From assembly GCF_024171955.1 (NCBI RefSeq), contig NZ_JAMTCS010000002.1, positions 448,563 through 512,562 on the forward strand: a stretch of DNA of 64,000 nucleotides, read 5' to 3'. Positions 15,522 to 23,222 of the stretch are shown piece after piece (within the stretch, counting starts at the first letter, position 1; every line of letters starts with the position of its first letter). The notes beneath the pieces were generated by a model. That model saw only the letters and a list, made by a program, of their open reading frames with translations, searched no databases and had not been told where the DNA came from. The position numbers were made by a program, and so were the translations under genes. The stretch comes from Promicromonospora thailandica (GTDB lineage Bacteria > Actinomycetota > Actinomycetes > Actinomycetales > Cellulomonadaceae).

Positions 15522-16490
15522 TCAGTAGTAGTACGGGAAGGCCGACCAGTCCGGGTCGCGGCGCTCCAGGAACGCCTCCTTGCCCTCGACGGCCTCGTCC
15601 GTCATGTACGCCAGGCGGGTCGCCTCGCCGGCGAACACCTGCTGGCCGGCGATGCCGTCGTCGGCCGCGTTGAAGGCGAACTTGAGCATGCGGATGGCCT
15701 GCGGCGACTTGGTCGCGATGATGCGGGCGTACTCCAGGGCCAGCCCCTCGAGGTCCGCGTGCTCAGCCACCTCGTTGACGGAACCCCAGCGCTCGGCGTC
15801 GTCGGCCGAGTACTCGCGGGCCAGGAAGAAGACCTCGCGGGCGCGCTTCTGGCCGAGCTGGCGGGCGAAGTAGGCGGAGCCGTACCCGGCGTCGAACGAG
15901 CCGACGTCGGCGTCGGTCTGCTTGAACCTGCCGTGCTCCCGGCAGGCGACCGTGAGGTCGGCCACGACGTGCAGCGAGTGCCCGCCGCCCGCGGCCCAGC
16001 CGTCCACCACCGCGACGACCACCTTGGGCATGGTGCGCATGAGGCGCTGCACCTCGAGGATGTGCAGGCGGCCGGCCTTGGCGGGGTCGATGGTGTCCGC
16101 GTTCTCCCCCTCGGCGTACCGGTACCCGTCGCGGCCGCGGATGCGCTGGTCACCGCCGCTGCAGAACGCCCAGCCGCCGTCCTTGGGGGAGGGGCCGTTG
16201 CCGGTCAGCAGCACCGTGCCGACGTCGGAGGTCATGCGCGCGTGGTCCATCACCCGGTACAGCTCGTCCACCGTGTGCGGGCGGAACGCGTTGCGCACCT
16301 CCGGCCGGTCGAACGCGACCCGCACCACGGGCAGGTCGCGCGGCGCCGTACCGTCGGGGCCGGTGCCGCTGCGGTCCACGCCGCGGTGGTAGGTGAGGTC
16401 GGTCAGGTCCTCGAACCCGGCCACGGTGCGCCACCGCTGCGGGTCGAACGTCTCGGAGACCTGTCGGGGCAGTTCGGTGCTGGTGCTCAC
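15522..16490 (-). CDS. menB: 1,4-dihydroxy-2-naphthoyl-CoA synthase MenB
   Basis: A 322-residue crotonase-fold enzyme that cyclises o-succinylbenzoyl-CoA. The substrate-binding loop FCSGGDQRIRG, the stretch VVAVVDGWAAGGGHSLH, the catalytic SFDAGYGSAY and the C-terminal DPDWSAFPYYY are typical MenB signatures. The N-terminus is longer than in enteric MenB, as in other actinobacteria. The GTG at 16490 has TAGGCT 7 nt upstream. It is divergent from menC, with a large inverted repeat between them. Confidence 0.95.
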   Translation of the reverse strand: MSTSTELPRQVSETFDPQRWRTVAGFEDLTDLTYHRGVDRSGTGPDGTAPRDLPVVRVAFDRPEVRNAFRPHTVDELYRVMDHARMTSDVGTVLLTGNGPSPKDGGWAFCSGGDQRIRGRDGYRYAEGENADTIDPAKAGRLHILEVQRLMRTMPKVVVAVVDGWAAGGGHSLHVVADLTVACREHGRFKQTDADVGSFDAGYGSAYFARQLGQKRAREVFFLAREYSADDAERWGSVNEVAEHADLEGLALEYARIIATKSPQAIRMLKFAFNAADDGIAGQQVFAGEATRLAYMTDEAVEGKEAFLERRDPDWSAFPYYY

Positions 16491-16497
16491 GCGGCCC

Positions 16498-16503
16498 AGC
16501 CTA
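16498..16503 (-). promoter_or_regulatory. -10 box, leaderless promoter of menB
   Basis: TAGGCT on the minus strand is followed by 7 nt and the GTG at 16490. Confidence 0.6.
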
Positions 16504-16552
16504 GTTGGGGGCGGGCGGCGGCTTCGGTCCCTTGCCATGGGTCAGCCCGTGT

Positions 16553-16614
16553 GTTCGGTCCGATGCCACGAGATCGGTCCTCCGAACTACCGATCTCGTG
16601 ACATCCGACCGAAC
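16553..16614. repeat. 26-bp near-perfect inverted repeat between menB and menC
   Basis: Arms 16553-16578 and 16589-16614 pair over 26 bp with two mismatches and a 10-nt loop. The left arm starts GTTCGGTCCGATG. It lies in a divergent promoter region, not at a gene end, so a terminator role does not fit. It could be an operator or an RNA structure. Confidence 0.75.
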
Positions 16615-16683
16615 TCCGAGCGCGGGTGGAGACAGGGGACCGACGTCAGGTGGTGGCGTGCGCCGAGGAGGCGGGAGCCGCCG

Positions 16684-16689
16684 TAGCCT
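16684..16689 (+). promoter_or_regulatory. -10 box, leaderless promoter of menC-menD
   Basis: TAGCCT is followed by 6 nt and the GTG at 16696. Confidence 0.6.
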
Positions 16690-16695
16690 GGGGGC

Positions 16696-17673
16696 GTGCT
16701 CCTCGGTCAACCCCTCGTCTGGTCCACACCCCTGCGGACCCGCTTTCGCGGGATCGACGTGCGCGACGGCGTGCTCCTGCGCGGCGACGCCGGCTGGAGC
16801 GAGCTGTCGCCCTTCTGGGACTACGACGACGAGGAGTCGTCGACCTGGCTGCGCGCCGCCCTCGAGGCCGCGACCGTCGGCTGGCCCGACCCCGTGCGGC
16901 AGAGCGTCCCGGTGAACGTCACCGTCCCCGCCGTCGGACCCGACCGGGCGCGCGAGATCGTGCTCGCCTCCGGCGGCTGCCGCACCGCCAAGGTCAAGGT
17001 CGCCCAGCGCGGCCCCGACGGCACCCTCGAACCCGTGGGCGCCGAGGCCGAGCGCGTCGCCGCCGTCCGCGAGGCGCTCGGGCCCGACGGCGCCATCCGG
17101 GTCGACGCCAACGCCGCCTGGACCCCCGACCAGGCCCTGACCCACCTCGCCGAGATCGACCGCGCGGCCGGCGGGCTGGAGTACGTCGAGCAGCCCTGCG
17201 CCGACGTCGACGAGCTCGCCCTCGTGCGCCGCAAGCAGGACGTGCCCGTCGCCGCCGACGAGTCGATCCGCCGCGCCTCCGACCCGCTGCGCGTGGTGCG
17301 CCAGGAGGCCGCCGACATCGTGGTGCTCAAGGTCCAGCCCCTCGGCGGCGTCCGCGCGTGCCTCGACCTCGCCGAGCAGGTCGGCCTGCCCGTCATCGTC
17401 TCGTCCGCGCTGGAGAGCTCGATCGGCCTCGCCGCAGGCGTCGCCCTCGCCGCGGCGCTCCCCGAGCTGCCCTACGCGTGCGGCCTCGCCACGTCGCAGC
17501 TCCTCGCGCACGACGTCGTCGACCAGCCCCTGCTGCCCGTCGACGGCGCGCTCCCCGTCCGCCGCCCCGCACCGTCACCCGAGGCGCTCGCGGCCGCACC
17601 CGCCGACCGGCCGACGACGGAGCGCTGGCTCGCCCGCTACCACCGCCTCACCCGCATCCTGGAGGACGCATGA
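16696..17673 (+). CDS. menC: o-succinylbenzoate synthase MenC
   Basis: A 325-residue enolase-superfamily dehydratase. The KVKV motif with the catalytic lysine is near residue 97. The metal ligands lie in RVDANAAW, YVEQPC and AADES, and the second lysine is in VVLKVQPLGG. These are the muconate-lactonising subgroup features used by MenC. The GTG start is supported by a -10 box at 6 nt. The stop overlaps the menD ATG (ATGA), so the two products are made in step. Confidence 0.93.
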   Translation: MLLGQPLVWSTPLRTRFRGIDVRDGVLLRGDAGWSELSPFWDYDDEESSTWLRAALEAATVGWPDPVRQSVPVNVTVPAVGPDRAREIVLASGGCRTAKVKVAQRGPDGTLEPVGAEAERVAAVREALGPDGAIRVDANAAWTPDQALTHLAEIDRAAGGLEYVEQPCADVDELALVRRKQDVPVAADESIRRASDPLRVVRQEAADIVVLKVQPLGGVRACLDLAEQVGLPVIVSSALESSIGLAAGVALAAALPELPYACGLATSQLLAHDVVDQPLLPVDGALPVRRPAPSPEALAAAPADRPTTERWLARYHRLTRILEDA

Positions 17674-19406
17674 CCATCCCGCCCGCCGTGGCCGCCGCCC
17701 GCGCCCTGGTGTCCGACCTGGTCAGCCGGGGTGTGCAGGACATCGTGCTCGCGCCCGGCTCCCGGAGCGCCCCCCTCGCCTACGCCGCCGCGGAGGCCGC
17801 CGGGTCCGCGCGGGTCACGCTGCACGTGCGCATCGACGAGCGGGACGCGGCGTTCCTGGCGCTGGGCCTGGCGAAGGCGTCGGAGGGTGCGCCGGTCGCC
17901 GTCGTCACGACGTCGGGCACGGCGGTCGCGAACCTGCACCCGGCCGTGCTGGAGGCGAGCCACACGGGACTGCCGCTGCTGCTCCTCACCGCCGACCGGC
18001 CGCACGAGCTGCGCGGCACCGGGGCGTCGCAGACCACCGACCAGGTGGGCATCTTCGGGTCCGCCGTGCGGTTCGCGGTGGACGTGCCGGCGCCGGGCGA
18101 GCGCGAGGTGGCGGACGACCACCGGGACCTGCGCCACGTCGCCGCGCGCGCCGTCGACGCCGCCCTGGGCTTCCGGTCCGGGTACCCCGGGCCGGTGCAC
18201 GTGAACCTGGCGTACCGCGACCCGCTGGCGCCCACGTCCCTGCTGCCGGGCCTGCCCGCGCAGGAGGGCTACCCCAAGCCCGACGCGCCGCTCGTGGTGC
18301 CGGCGGTGGCGCAGCACCTGGGGTCCCCGGCGCTGCCGGGCGACGCCACCCGCACCGTCGTCGTGGCGGGTGACGGGGCCGGCCCGGGGGCCCGTCGCCT
18401 CGCCGAGGCGCAGGGCTGGCCGCTGTTCGCGGAGCCGTCGTCGGGTGCGACCGGCGGCCCCAACGCAGTGACGGGCTACCGAGCGCTGCTGGCCTCCGGC
18501 GCGGTGGCCGAGGGCATCGAGCAGGTGGTCGTGCTCGGGCGCCCCACGCTGTCCCGGCCGGTGCAGCGGCTCCTCGGCCGCCGGTCCGTGGCGGTCACGG
18601 TGGTCGCGCCGGGCTCCGGTCCGTGGCCCGACGCCGCCCGCAACGCCGCCGTCGTGCTGCCCGGTCTCGCGGAGTCCTGGTACGAGGACGCCGGCGCGCC
18701 GGCGAGCCCGTTCCTGGAGTGGTGGCGGGCCGCCGGGGAGCGCGCCCGCCGCGTCCTGGACGAGGTGACGTCCGACGAGGCGGTCGCCGGCGGCCCGACG
18801 GCGCTGTCCGTCGCCCGGGCCGTGGCCGCCGTGCTCGGGCCGGAGGACCTGCTGGTGGTGGGCTCGTCCAACCCGGTGCGCGACCTGGAGCTGGTGCTCG
18901 ACCTGGACGGCCCCGGCCCCGCCGTGCTCGCCAACCGGGGTCTCGCGGGCATCGACGGCACGGTGTCTACCTCGGTGGGCGTCGCGCTCGCCGCGGCCCG
19001 GCGCGGCCTGCGCACCCGGGCCCTCCTGGGCGACCTGACGTTCCTGCACGACGTCGGCGGCCTGCTCCGGGGGCCCGACGAGCCGCCCGTGGACCTGGAG
19101 ATCGTGGTGGTCAACGACGACGGCGGCTCGATCTTCGCGACGCTGGAGCACGGCGCGCTGGCGGAGGCCGACGTCGCCGCGAGCGCCACGTTCGAGCGCG
19201 TGTTCGGTACGCCGCACGGGTCGAACCTGGCGCAGCTGTGCGCGGGGTACGGCGTGGACCACCAGCTCGTGAAGGACGTGCCGACGCTCCGGCACGCGCT
19301 GCAGGCGCCGAGCCACGGCGTGCAGGTGATCGAGGTGCGCGTGCCGCGGGTGGACCGCTTCGCGGAGACCCGCGCCCTGACGCGCCGCATCTCCGACGTC
19401 GCCTGA
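17670..19406 (+). CDS. menD: SEPHCHC synthase MenD
   Basis: A 578-residue thiamine-diphosphate enzyme that adds 2-oxoglutarate-derived succinyl to isochorismate. The N-terminal Pyr domain shows LAPGSRSAPLAYA and the catalytic glutamate in RIDERDAAF (Glu57). The C-terminal PP domain shows GDLTFLHD and NDDGGSIF for cofactor and Mg2+ binding. The ATG overlaps the menC stop and GGAGGA precedes it. Length is normal. Isochorismate would come from menF at 25103-26557. Confidence 0.95.
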   Translation: MTIPPAVAAARALVSDLVSRGVQDIVLAPGSRSAPLAYAAAEAAGSARVTLHVRIDERDAAFLALGLAKASEGAPVAVVTTSGTAVANLHPAVLEASHTGLPLLLLTADRPHELRGTGASQTTDQVGIFGSAVRFAVDVPAPGEREVADDHRDLRHVAARAVDAALGFRSGYPGPVHVNLAYRDPLAPTSLLPGLPAQEGYPKPDAPLVVPAVAQHLGSPALPGDATRTVVVAGDGAGPGARRLAEAQGWPLFAEPSSGATGGPNAVTGYRALLASGAVAEGIEQVVVLGRPTLSRPVQRLLGRRSVAVTVVAPGSGPWPDAARNAAVVLPGLAESWYEDAGAPASPFLEWWRAAGERARRVLDEVTSDEAVAGGPTALSVARAVAAVLGPEDLLVVGSSNPVRDLELVLDLDGPGPAVLANRGLAGIDGTVSTSVGVALAAARRGLRTRALLGDLTFLHDVGGLLRGPDEPPVDLEIVVVNDDGGSIFATLEHGALAEADVAASATFERVFGTPHGSNLAQLCAGYGVDHQLVKDVPTLRHALQAPSHGVQVIEVRVPRVDRFAETRALTRRISDVA

Positions 19407-19443
19407 GCCGCGCGGCCGGGATCGGGCGTGCGCCGGGCCGCTT

Positions 19444-19491
19444 CAGGGCTTGCAGGGAACTCACAGACTCGTCCAAGGGTGAGGCAAGGAT
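19444..19491 (+). promoter_or_regulatory. Possible response-regulator repeats and -10 box before the HtrA gene
   Basis: CAG triplets in similar context recur at 19444, 19453 and 19464, and a -10-like AAGGAT is at 19486-19491. The spacing resembles direct repeats bound by OmpR-type regulators. This is weak evidence. Confidence 0.2.
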
Positions 19492-19530
19492 GCGGGTGTC
19501 AACTGGTGGTGACTTCAAGGAGGGTCACCG

Positions 19531-21207
19531 ATGAACGACGAGAACAGCACCACTCCGCGGCCGGACCAGCAGGCGCCCGTCGTGCAGCCGACCCAGCAGC
19601 TGCCCGCGACCCCGCCGACCCAGCACCTGCCGGCGCAGAACCCCGGGCAGGACGCGGCCCCGGCGCAGCCGACTGCCACGGATCAGGCGCCCGCGCAGCC
19701 GGGACCCTCGCACCCGGCACAGACGGCACCGGCACAGACGGCACCGGCACAGACGGGGCCTGAGCGGACGGCACCGGCACAGACGGAGCCCGCGCAGGTG
19801 GGACCGGCTCAGTCGGGGCACCCCGCGCCGCCGGCGCACGTGCCGGCGATGCACGCCCCCGCGGCGCAGACCCCCGCCCCCGTGTCGATCCCCGTCGGCT
19901 CGGCCCCGGCGCCCGGTGGCGGTTCCGGCTACACCAACCCCTACGCGGTGCCCGCGACGGCGTCGGACGAGCCGAAGCCCGCGCGCAACCGCACCTGGGT
20001 CCCGGTGGTCGGCGCGGCGGCGGCCGCCGCGCTGCTGGCGAGCCTCGGGACCGCGGGCGCGATCGCGGTCTCGGGCGGCGACGACGCGGCCTCCCTGGCG
20101 GACGTCGGCCAGTCGAACAACCGGAGCGTGCCCGTCAACAGCTCCACGGTCGACAACCCGAACTGGACCGAGGTCACCGCCGCCGTCCAGGAGTCCGTGG
20201 TGTCCATCCAGGTGGAGGGTCAGCGGGGCGGCGCGGAGGGTTCCGGCGTCGTGCTGGACTCCGACGGTCACGTGCTGACCAACAACCACGTGGTGTCCGG
20301 TGCGCAGAACCTGCAGGTCACGCTGAGCGACGGCCGCGTGTACGACGCCGAGATCGTGGGCACCGACCCGACCTCCGACCTCGCCGTGGTGCGTCTCTCC
20401 GACCCGCCGTCCGACCTGAAGCCCGCCACGTTCGCCGACTCGGACCAGGTCGCCGTGGGCGAGCCGGTCATGGCGCTCGGCAACCCGCTGGGCCTGGCCA
20501 ACACCGCCACGACCGGCATCGTGTCCGCCCTGGACCGCCCGGTCACGGCCAGCGCCGAGGACGGGTCCGACCAGGTGGTCACCAACGCGATCCAGATCGA
20601 CGCCGCGGTGAACCCCGGCAACTCCGGCGGCCCGCTGTTCAACGCGTCCGGCGAGGTCATCGGCATCACGTCGTCGATCGCCACGCTGTCGGGCTCGTCG
20701 AACAGCTCGGGGTCGATCGGCCTCGGCTTCGCGATCCCGTCCAACCTCGCCTCGCAGATCGGCGACCAGCTCACGGCCGACGGCACGGCGGAGCACGCCT
20801 TCCTCGGCGTCACGCTGTCCGACGCGGAGGCCACGGCCGACGGCGTCACCCGGCGCGGCGCGGGCGTCCAGGAGGTCGTCGCGGACTCGCCGGCGGGGGA
20901 GGCCGGCATCCAGCAGGGCGACGTGATCGTGGCGATCGACGGCGACCCCGTGAACGGTTCGGCGTCGCTGACCGCGTTCGTGCGGGAGAAGGCAGCCGGC
21001 GACAAGTCGGTGCTGACCGTGGTGCGGGACGGCCGCACCCAGGAGGTCACCGTGACGCTCGCCGTCCGCGAGGAGTCGGACACGCAGCAGGGGCAGGGCT
21101 CCCAGGACCAGCAGCAGGGTCAGCAGGAGCAGCAGGGCGGCTCCGACCAGAGCAGCCCGAACAACATCCCGGACTGGCTGCAGGACTTCTTCGACAACCA
21201 GCGCTGA
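19531..21207 (+). CDS. HtrA/DegP-like serine protease with PDZ domain
   Basis: A 558-residue membrane-anchored protease. A long Pro/Gln/Ala-rich cytoplasmic N-terminus (1-155) contains APAQT repeats, then comes one membrane helix (about 157-182). The trypsin-like domain carries the triad His253 (TNNHVV), Asp283 (TSDLAV) and Ser365 (GNSGGP). A PDZ domain covers about 395-500 (GDVIVAIDGDPV), and a Gln-rich tail ends in DWLQDFFDNQR. This is the actinobacterial HtrA/PepD layout for extracytoplasmic protein quality control. The ATG at 19531 follows AAGGAGGG; that site lies in the loop of GGTGAC (19508-19513) paired with GTCACC (19524-19529). A terminator hairpin follows the gene. Confidence 0.93.
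   Translation: MNDENSTTPRPDQQAPVVQPTQQLPATPPTQHLPAQNPGQDAAPAQPTATDQAPAQPGPSHPAQTAPAQTAPAQTGPERTAPAQTEPAQVGPAQSGHPAPPAHVPAMHAPAAQTPAPVSIPVGSAPAPGGGSGYTNPYAVPATASDEPKPARNRTWVPVVGAAAAAALLASLGTAGAIAVSGGDDAASLADVGQSNNRSVPVNSSTVDNPNWTEVTAAVQESVVSIQVEGQRGGAEGSGVVLDSDGHVLTNNHVVSGAQNLQVTLSDGRVYDAEIVGTDPTSDLAVVRLSDPPSDLKPATFADSDQVAVGEPVMALGNPLGLANTATTGIVSALDRPVTASAEDGSDQVVTNAIQIDAAVNPGNSGGPLFNASGEVIGITSSIATLSGSSNSSGSIGLGFAIPSNLASQIGDQLTADGTAEHAFLGVTLSDAEATADGVTRRGAGVQEVVADSPAGEAGIQQGDVIVAIDGDPVNGSASLTAFVREKAAGDKSVLTVVRDGRTQEVTVTLAVREESDTQQGQGSQDQQQGQQEQQGGSDQSSPNNIPDWLQDFFDNQR
19711..19785 (+). repeat. 15-bp in-frame tandem repeat in the protease gene
   Basis: Five units of about 15 bp, three of them identical (GCACCGGCACAGACG), encode APAQT in the cytoplasmic linker of the HtrA-like protein. 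Confidence 0.8.
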
Positions 21208-21242
21208 GCGCACCCGCCGGCCGTACCGCCGGCCGCCCGGAC

Positions 21243-21280
21243 ACGCGCCGGGCCGGACCACAGAATCCGGCCCGGCGCGT
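21243..21280 (+). terminator. Terminator hairpin after the HtrA gene
   Basis: ACGCGCCGGGCCGGA (21243-21257) pairs perfectly with 21266-21280 around an 8-nt loop, starting 36 nt after the stop codon. It is followed by ATTCG, not a T-run. Confidence 0.7.
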
Positions 21281-21316
21281 ATTCGCGTTCGCCGGGTGAA
21301 TCGTGCGCGGCCGGTC

Positions 21317-21322
21317 TAAGTT
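21317..21322 (+). promoter_or_regulatory. -10 box, leaderless promoter of the GNAT gene
   Basis: TAAGTT is followed by 7 nt and the GTG at 21330. This decides the start over an in-frame upstream ATG at 21303. Confidence 0.55.
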
Positions 21323-21329
21323 GGTCCGC

Positions 21330-21842
21330 GTGTCTGGGACGTACACCGTGGTCAGGACCCTCGGCAGGTCGGATGCAGCGCACGACATCCTCGAGGAGCT
21401 ACCCGAATGGTTCGGCATCGACCGGTTCACGCACGAGTACGTGGACGCGGCCGCCCGGTTCCCCAACTACGTGGCCGTGGCCCCGCCCGAGCCGGGTTCG
21501 GACGACGTCGGCGCCGACGGCGGGTCAGTGCCCGCGGCGGACGTGCTCGGCGTGCTGCTGCTCGACCAGCGCTACCCGACGTCGGCCGAGGTGCACCTGC
21601 TCGCCGTGCGCCGCAAGCACCACCGCACCGGGATCGGCCGCACCCTCCTGGGCCGCGTCGAGGACGACCTGCGGGCCCAGGGGGTGCGCGTGCTGAGCGT
21701 CAAGACCCTGGGCCCCTCGGCGGCCGACCCGGGCTTCGACCAGACCCGCGCCTTCTACGCGGCGTGCGGATTCCACCCGGTGGAGGAGTTCGCCGACCTG
21801 TGGGCCGGCGACCCCTGCCTCCTCATGGTCAAGCCGCTCTGA
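21330..21842 (+). CDS. GNAT family N-acetyltransferase
   Basis: A 170-residue acetyltransferase of the GNAT fold. The acetyl-CoA motif A is RRKHHRTGIGRTLLGRVE (V-R-K-x-x-R-x-G-I-G-R-x-L), preceded by the strand AEVHLLAV. The late motif TRAFYAACGFHPVEEF is also typical. The substrate is unknown. The GTG at 21330 is preferred to an upstream ATG because of the -10 box at 21317-21322. It is convergent with the TetR gene and follows the HtrA terminator, so it is probably a single-gene unit. Confidence 0.85.
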   Translation: MSGTYTVVRTLGRSDAAHDILEELPEWFGIDRFTHEYVDAAARFPNYVAVAPPEPGSDDVGADGGSVPAADVLGVLLLDQRYPTSAEVHLLAVRRKHHRTGIGRTLLGRVEDDLRAQGVRVLSVKTLGPSAADPGFDQTRAFYAACGFHPVEEFADLWAGDPCLLMVKPL

Positions 21843-21873
21843 ACGGTCGGGCCGCGCCGGCCGGCGACGCCGG

Positions 21874-22503
21874 TCAGCGCAGCGAGGGCGCCCCGGCGAG
21901 GGCCTCCGCGGCACCCGGGACGACGGCGGTGACGACACCGCCGAGGCTGCGCTCCAGGTAGCCGACGAGCTCCTCGGCGGCGAGGTCGGAGTTGATGCCG
22001 CCGTCCACCAGCGCCTGCTCGGCGAGGGCCACCCAGGAGCGCACGGCGATGCGCAGCAGCTCGGTGTCGGGCACGCCGAGCTCGAGCAGCACGGCGAGCG
22101 CGCGCTCGGTCTGCTCCCGCCGGGCGTCCTCGATGACGGCGCGCACCTCCTCGTCACCGCTGGCGGCCCCGCGCACGAGCGAGTAGAACGTGGGCCCGTG
22201 CTCGCGCACGTACGCGACCAGCCGGGTCAGCGTGCTGACCAGCCGCTCCCGCGGCGGCATCTCGGGGTGCGGCTCGGAGGCGTGCAGCATCGAGTCCCGG
22301 GCACGGCGCACGATCTCGTGGTGCAGGCCGTTCTTGGAGCCGAAGTAGTAGTAGACGAGACCCGTCGAGACGCCCGCTTCGGCGGCGATCTCCTCGACGG
22401 TGACCTCGGCCAGGGGGCGGTCCGCGAGGGTGGCGACCCCGAGGGCCACGAGCTGGTTGCGACGTTCCTCTGGGCGCAGGCGCGTACGTCGGGCTGTTGC
22501 CAT
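21874..22503 (-). CDS. TetR family transcriptional regulator
   Basis: A 209-residue TetR-type repressor. The N-terminal helix-turn-helix reads VEEIAAEAGVSTGLVYYYFGSKNGL at about residues 36-60, followed by a helical ligand-binding domain without a recognisable subfamily signature. It is divergent from the DUF6230-DUF6114 pair. As I recall, TetR genes accompany this pair in Streptomyces too, so regulation of the pair is likely. The ATG at 22503 has TATGCT 6 nt upstream. Confidence 0.9.
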   Translation of the reverse strand: MATARRTRLRPEERRNQLVALGVATLADRPLAEVTVEEIAAEAGVSTGLVYYYFGSKNGLHHEIVRRARDSMLHASEPHPEMPPRERLVSTLTRLVAYVREHGPTFYSLVRGAASGDEEVRAVIEDARREQTERALAVLLELGVPDTELLRIAVRSWVALAEQALVDGGINSDLAAEELVGYLERSLGGVVTAVVPGAAEALAGAPSLR

Positions 22504-22509
22504 GTGTCG

Positions 22510-22515
22510 AGCATA
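22510..22515 (-). promoter_or_regulatory. -10 box, leaderless promoter of the TetR gene
   Basis: TATGCT on the minus strand is followed by 6 nt and the ATG at 22503. Confidence 0.6.
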
Positions 22516-22549
22516 TCGGGCATGCTTTCGGCCGCCGTCGCGGCCACAA

Positions 22550-22579
22550 TTGACGGTGACTCAGTAATCGCGCTAACGT
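22550..22579 (+). promoter_or_regulatory. Promoter of the DUF6230-DUF6114 pair, with possible TetR site
   Basis: TTGACG (22550-22555), an 18-nt spacer and TAACGT (22574-22579) form one of the best -35/-10 pairs in the window. The spacer holds TGACT-C-AGTAA, an imperfect inverted repeat that could bind the divergent TetR protein. Confidence 0.5.
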
Positions 22580-22628
22580 CGCCCGGGGCGACGACGCGGT
22601 CGCTCACATTGGCATGAGGGGAACACCA

Positions 22629-23222
22629 ATGAAGCTCAGCACGCTCACGAGGTCGCGCAAGGGTCGCGTGGCGCTCGCAGTCATCCCGGTCACGATCGCC
22701 GCCAGCGTCCTGCTCGGCGGGGTCGCGCAGGGCGCGGTGCCCGTCTCGTTCGCCATCTCCGGCAGCGAGTTCAAGATCGGCGCGGACCAGCTCGCCGGCA
22801 CCGGCTTCTCGCAGTACGCGGGCGTGGCCACGGCGTCGGACGGCACGCAGCACCCGGCCGCCATCGCGAACATCAAGGACGCGCAGCTCTACAACCTGTG
22901 CCAGTCGGTCGTGCAGGACACGCCGCTCGGCAAGGTCGGCCTGCTGATCTCCGCCGGGACCGGCAAGGAGCCCGCCAAGGCCACCGACCTGCAGATCGGC
23001 ATGAACGACCTGTCGGGCACCGCCGTCTTCAAGAACATCCGCATCGGCGTGGACGCCTCGACCGTGAACACGGCCAAGAAGGGCGACGCCGGCGACTTCG
23101 CGATGGACTCCGACACCGTCGACATCTCCAACCTGGAGCAGGTGTCCTGGAGCACGCAGGCCGCCGTCTTCCAGCTGACGGACCTCAGCCTCAAGATCAC
23201 GGACGGCACCGAGTGCTTCTGA
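22629..23222 (+). CDS. DUF6230 family secreted protein
   Basis: A 197-residue protein with an N-terminal hydrophobic segment (VALAVIPVTIAASVLLGGVAQGA) that reads as a signal peptide with an A-x-A-type site. The remainder is a compact beta-rich domain (FAISGSEFKIGADQL, NIKDAQLYNLCQSVVQ) with two cysteines, one near the middle and one near the end (DGTECF). This matches DUF6230 proteins, which travel with DUF6114 in actinobacteria and have no known function; older annotations as cholesterol esterases are not supported by any catalytic motif I can see. AGGGGA precedes the ATG at 22629. The downstream gene overlaps its end by 10 nt. Confidence 0.85.
   Translation: MKLSTLTRSRKGRVALAVIPVTIAASVLLGGVAQGAVPVSFAISGSEFKIGADQLAGTGFSQYAGVATASDGTQHPAAIANIKDAQLYNLCQSVVQDTPLGKVGLLISAGTGKEPAKATDLQIGMNDLSGTAVFKNIRIGVDASTVNTAKKGDAGDFAMDSDTVDISNLEQVSWSTQAAVFQLTDLSLKITDGTECF

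Noticed and set aside
22629..23222. Cholesterol esterase, as homologues are sometimes labelled
   Set aside because: No Ser hydrolase motif or triad is visible; the protein is a short secreted beta-rich domain.
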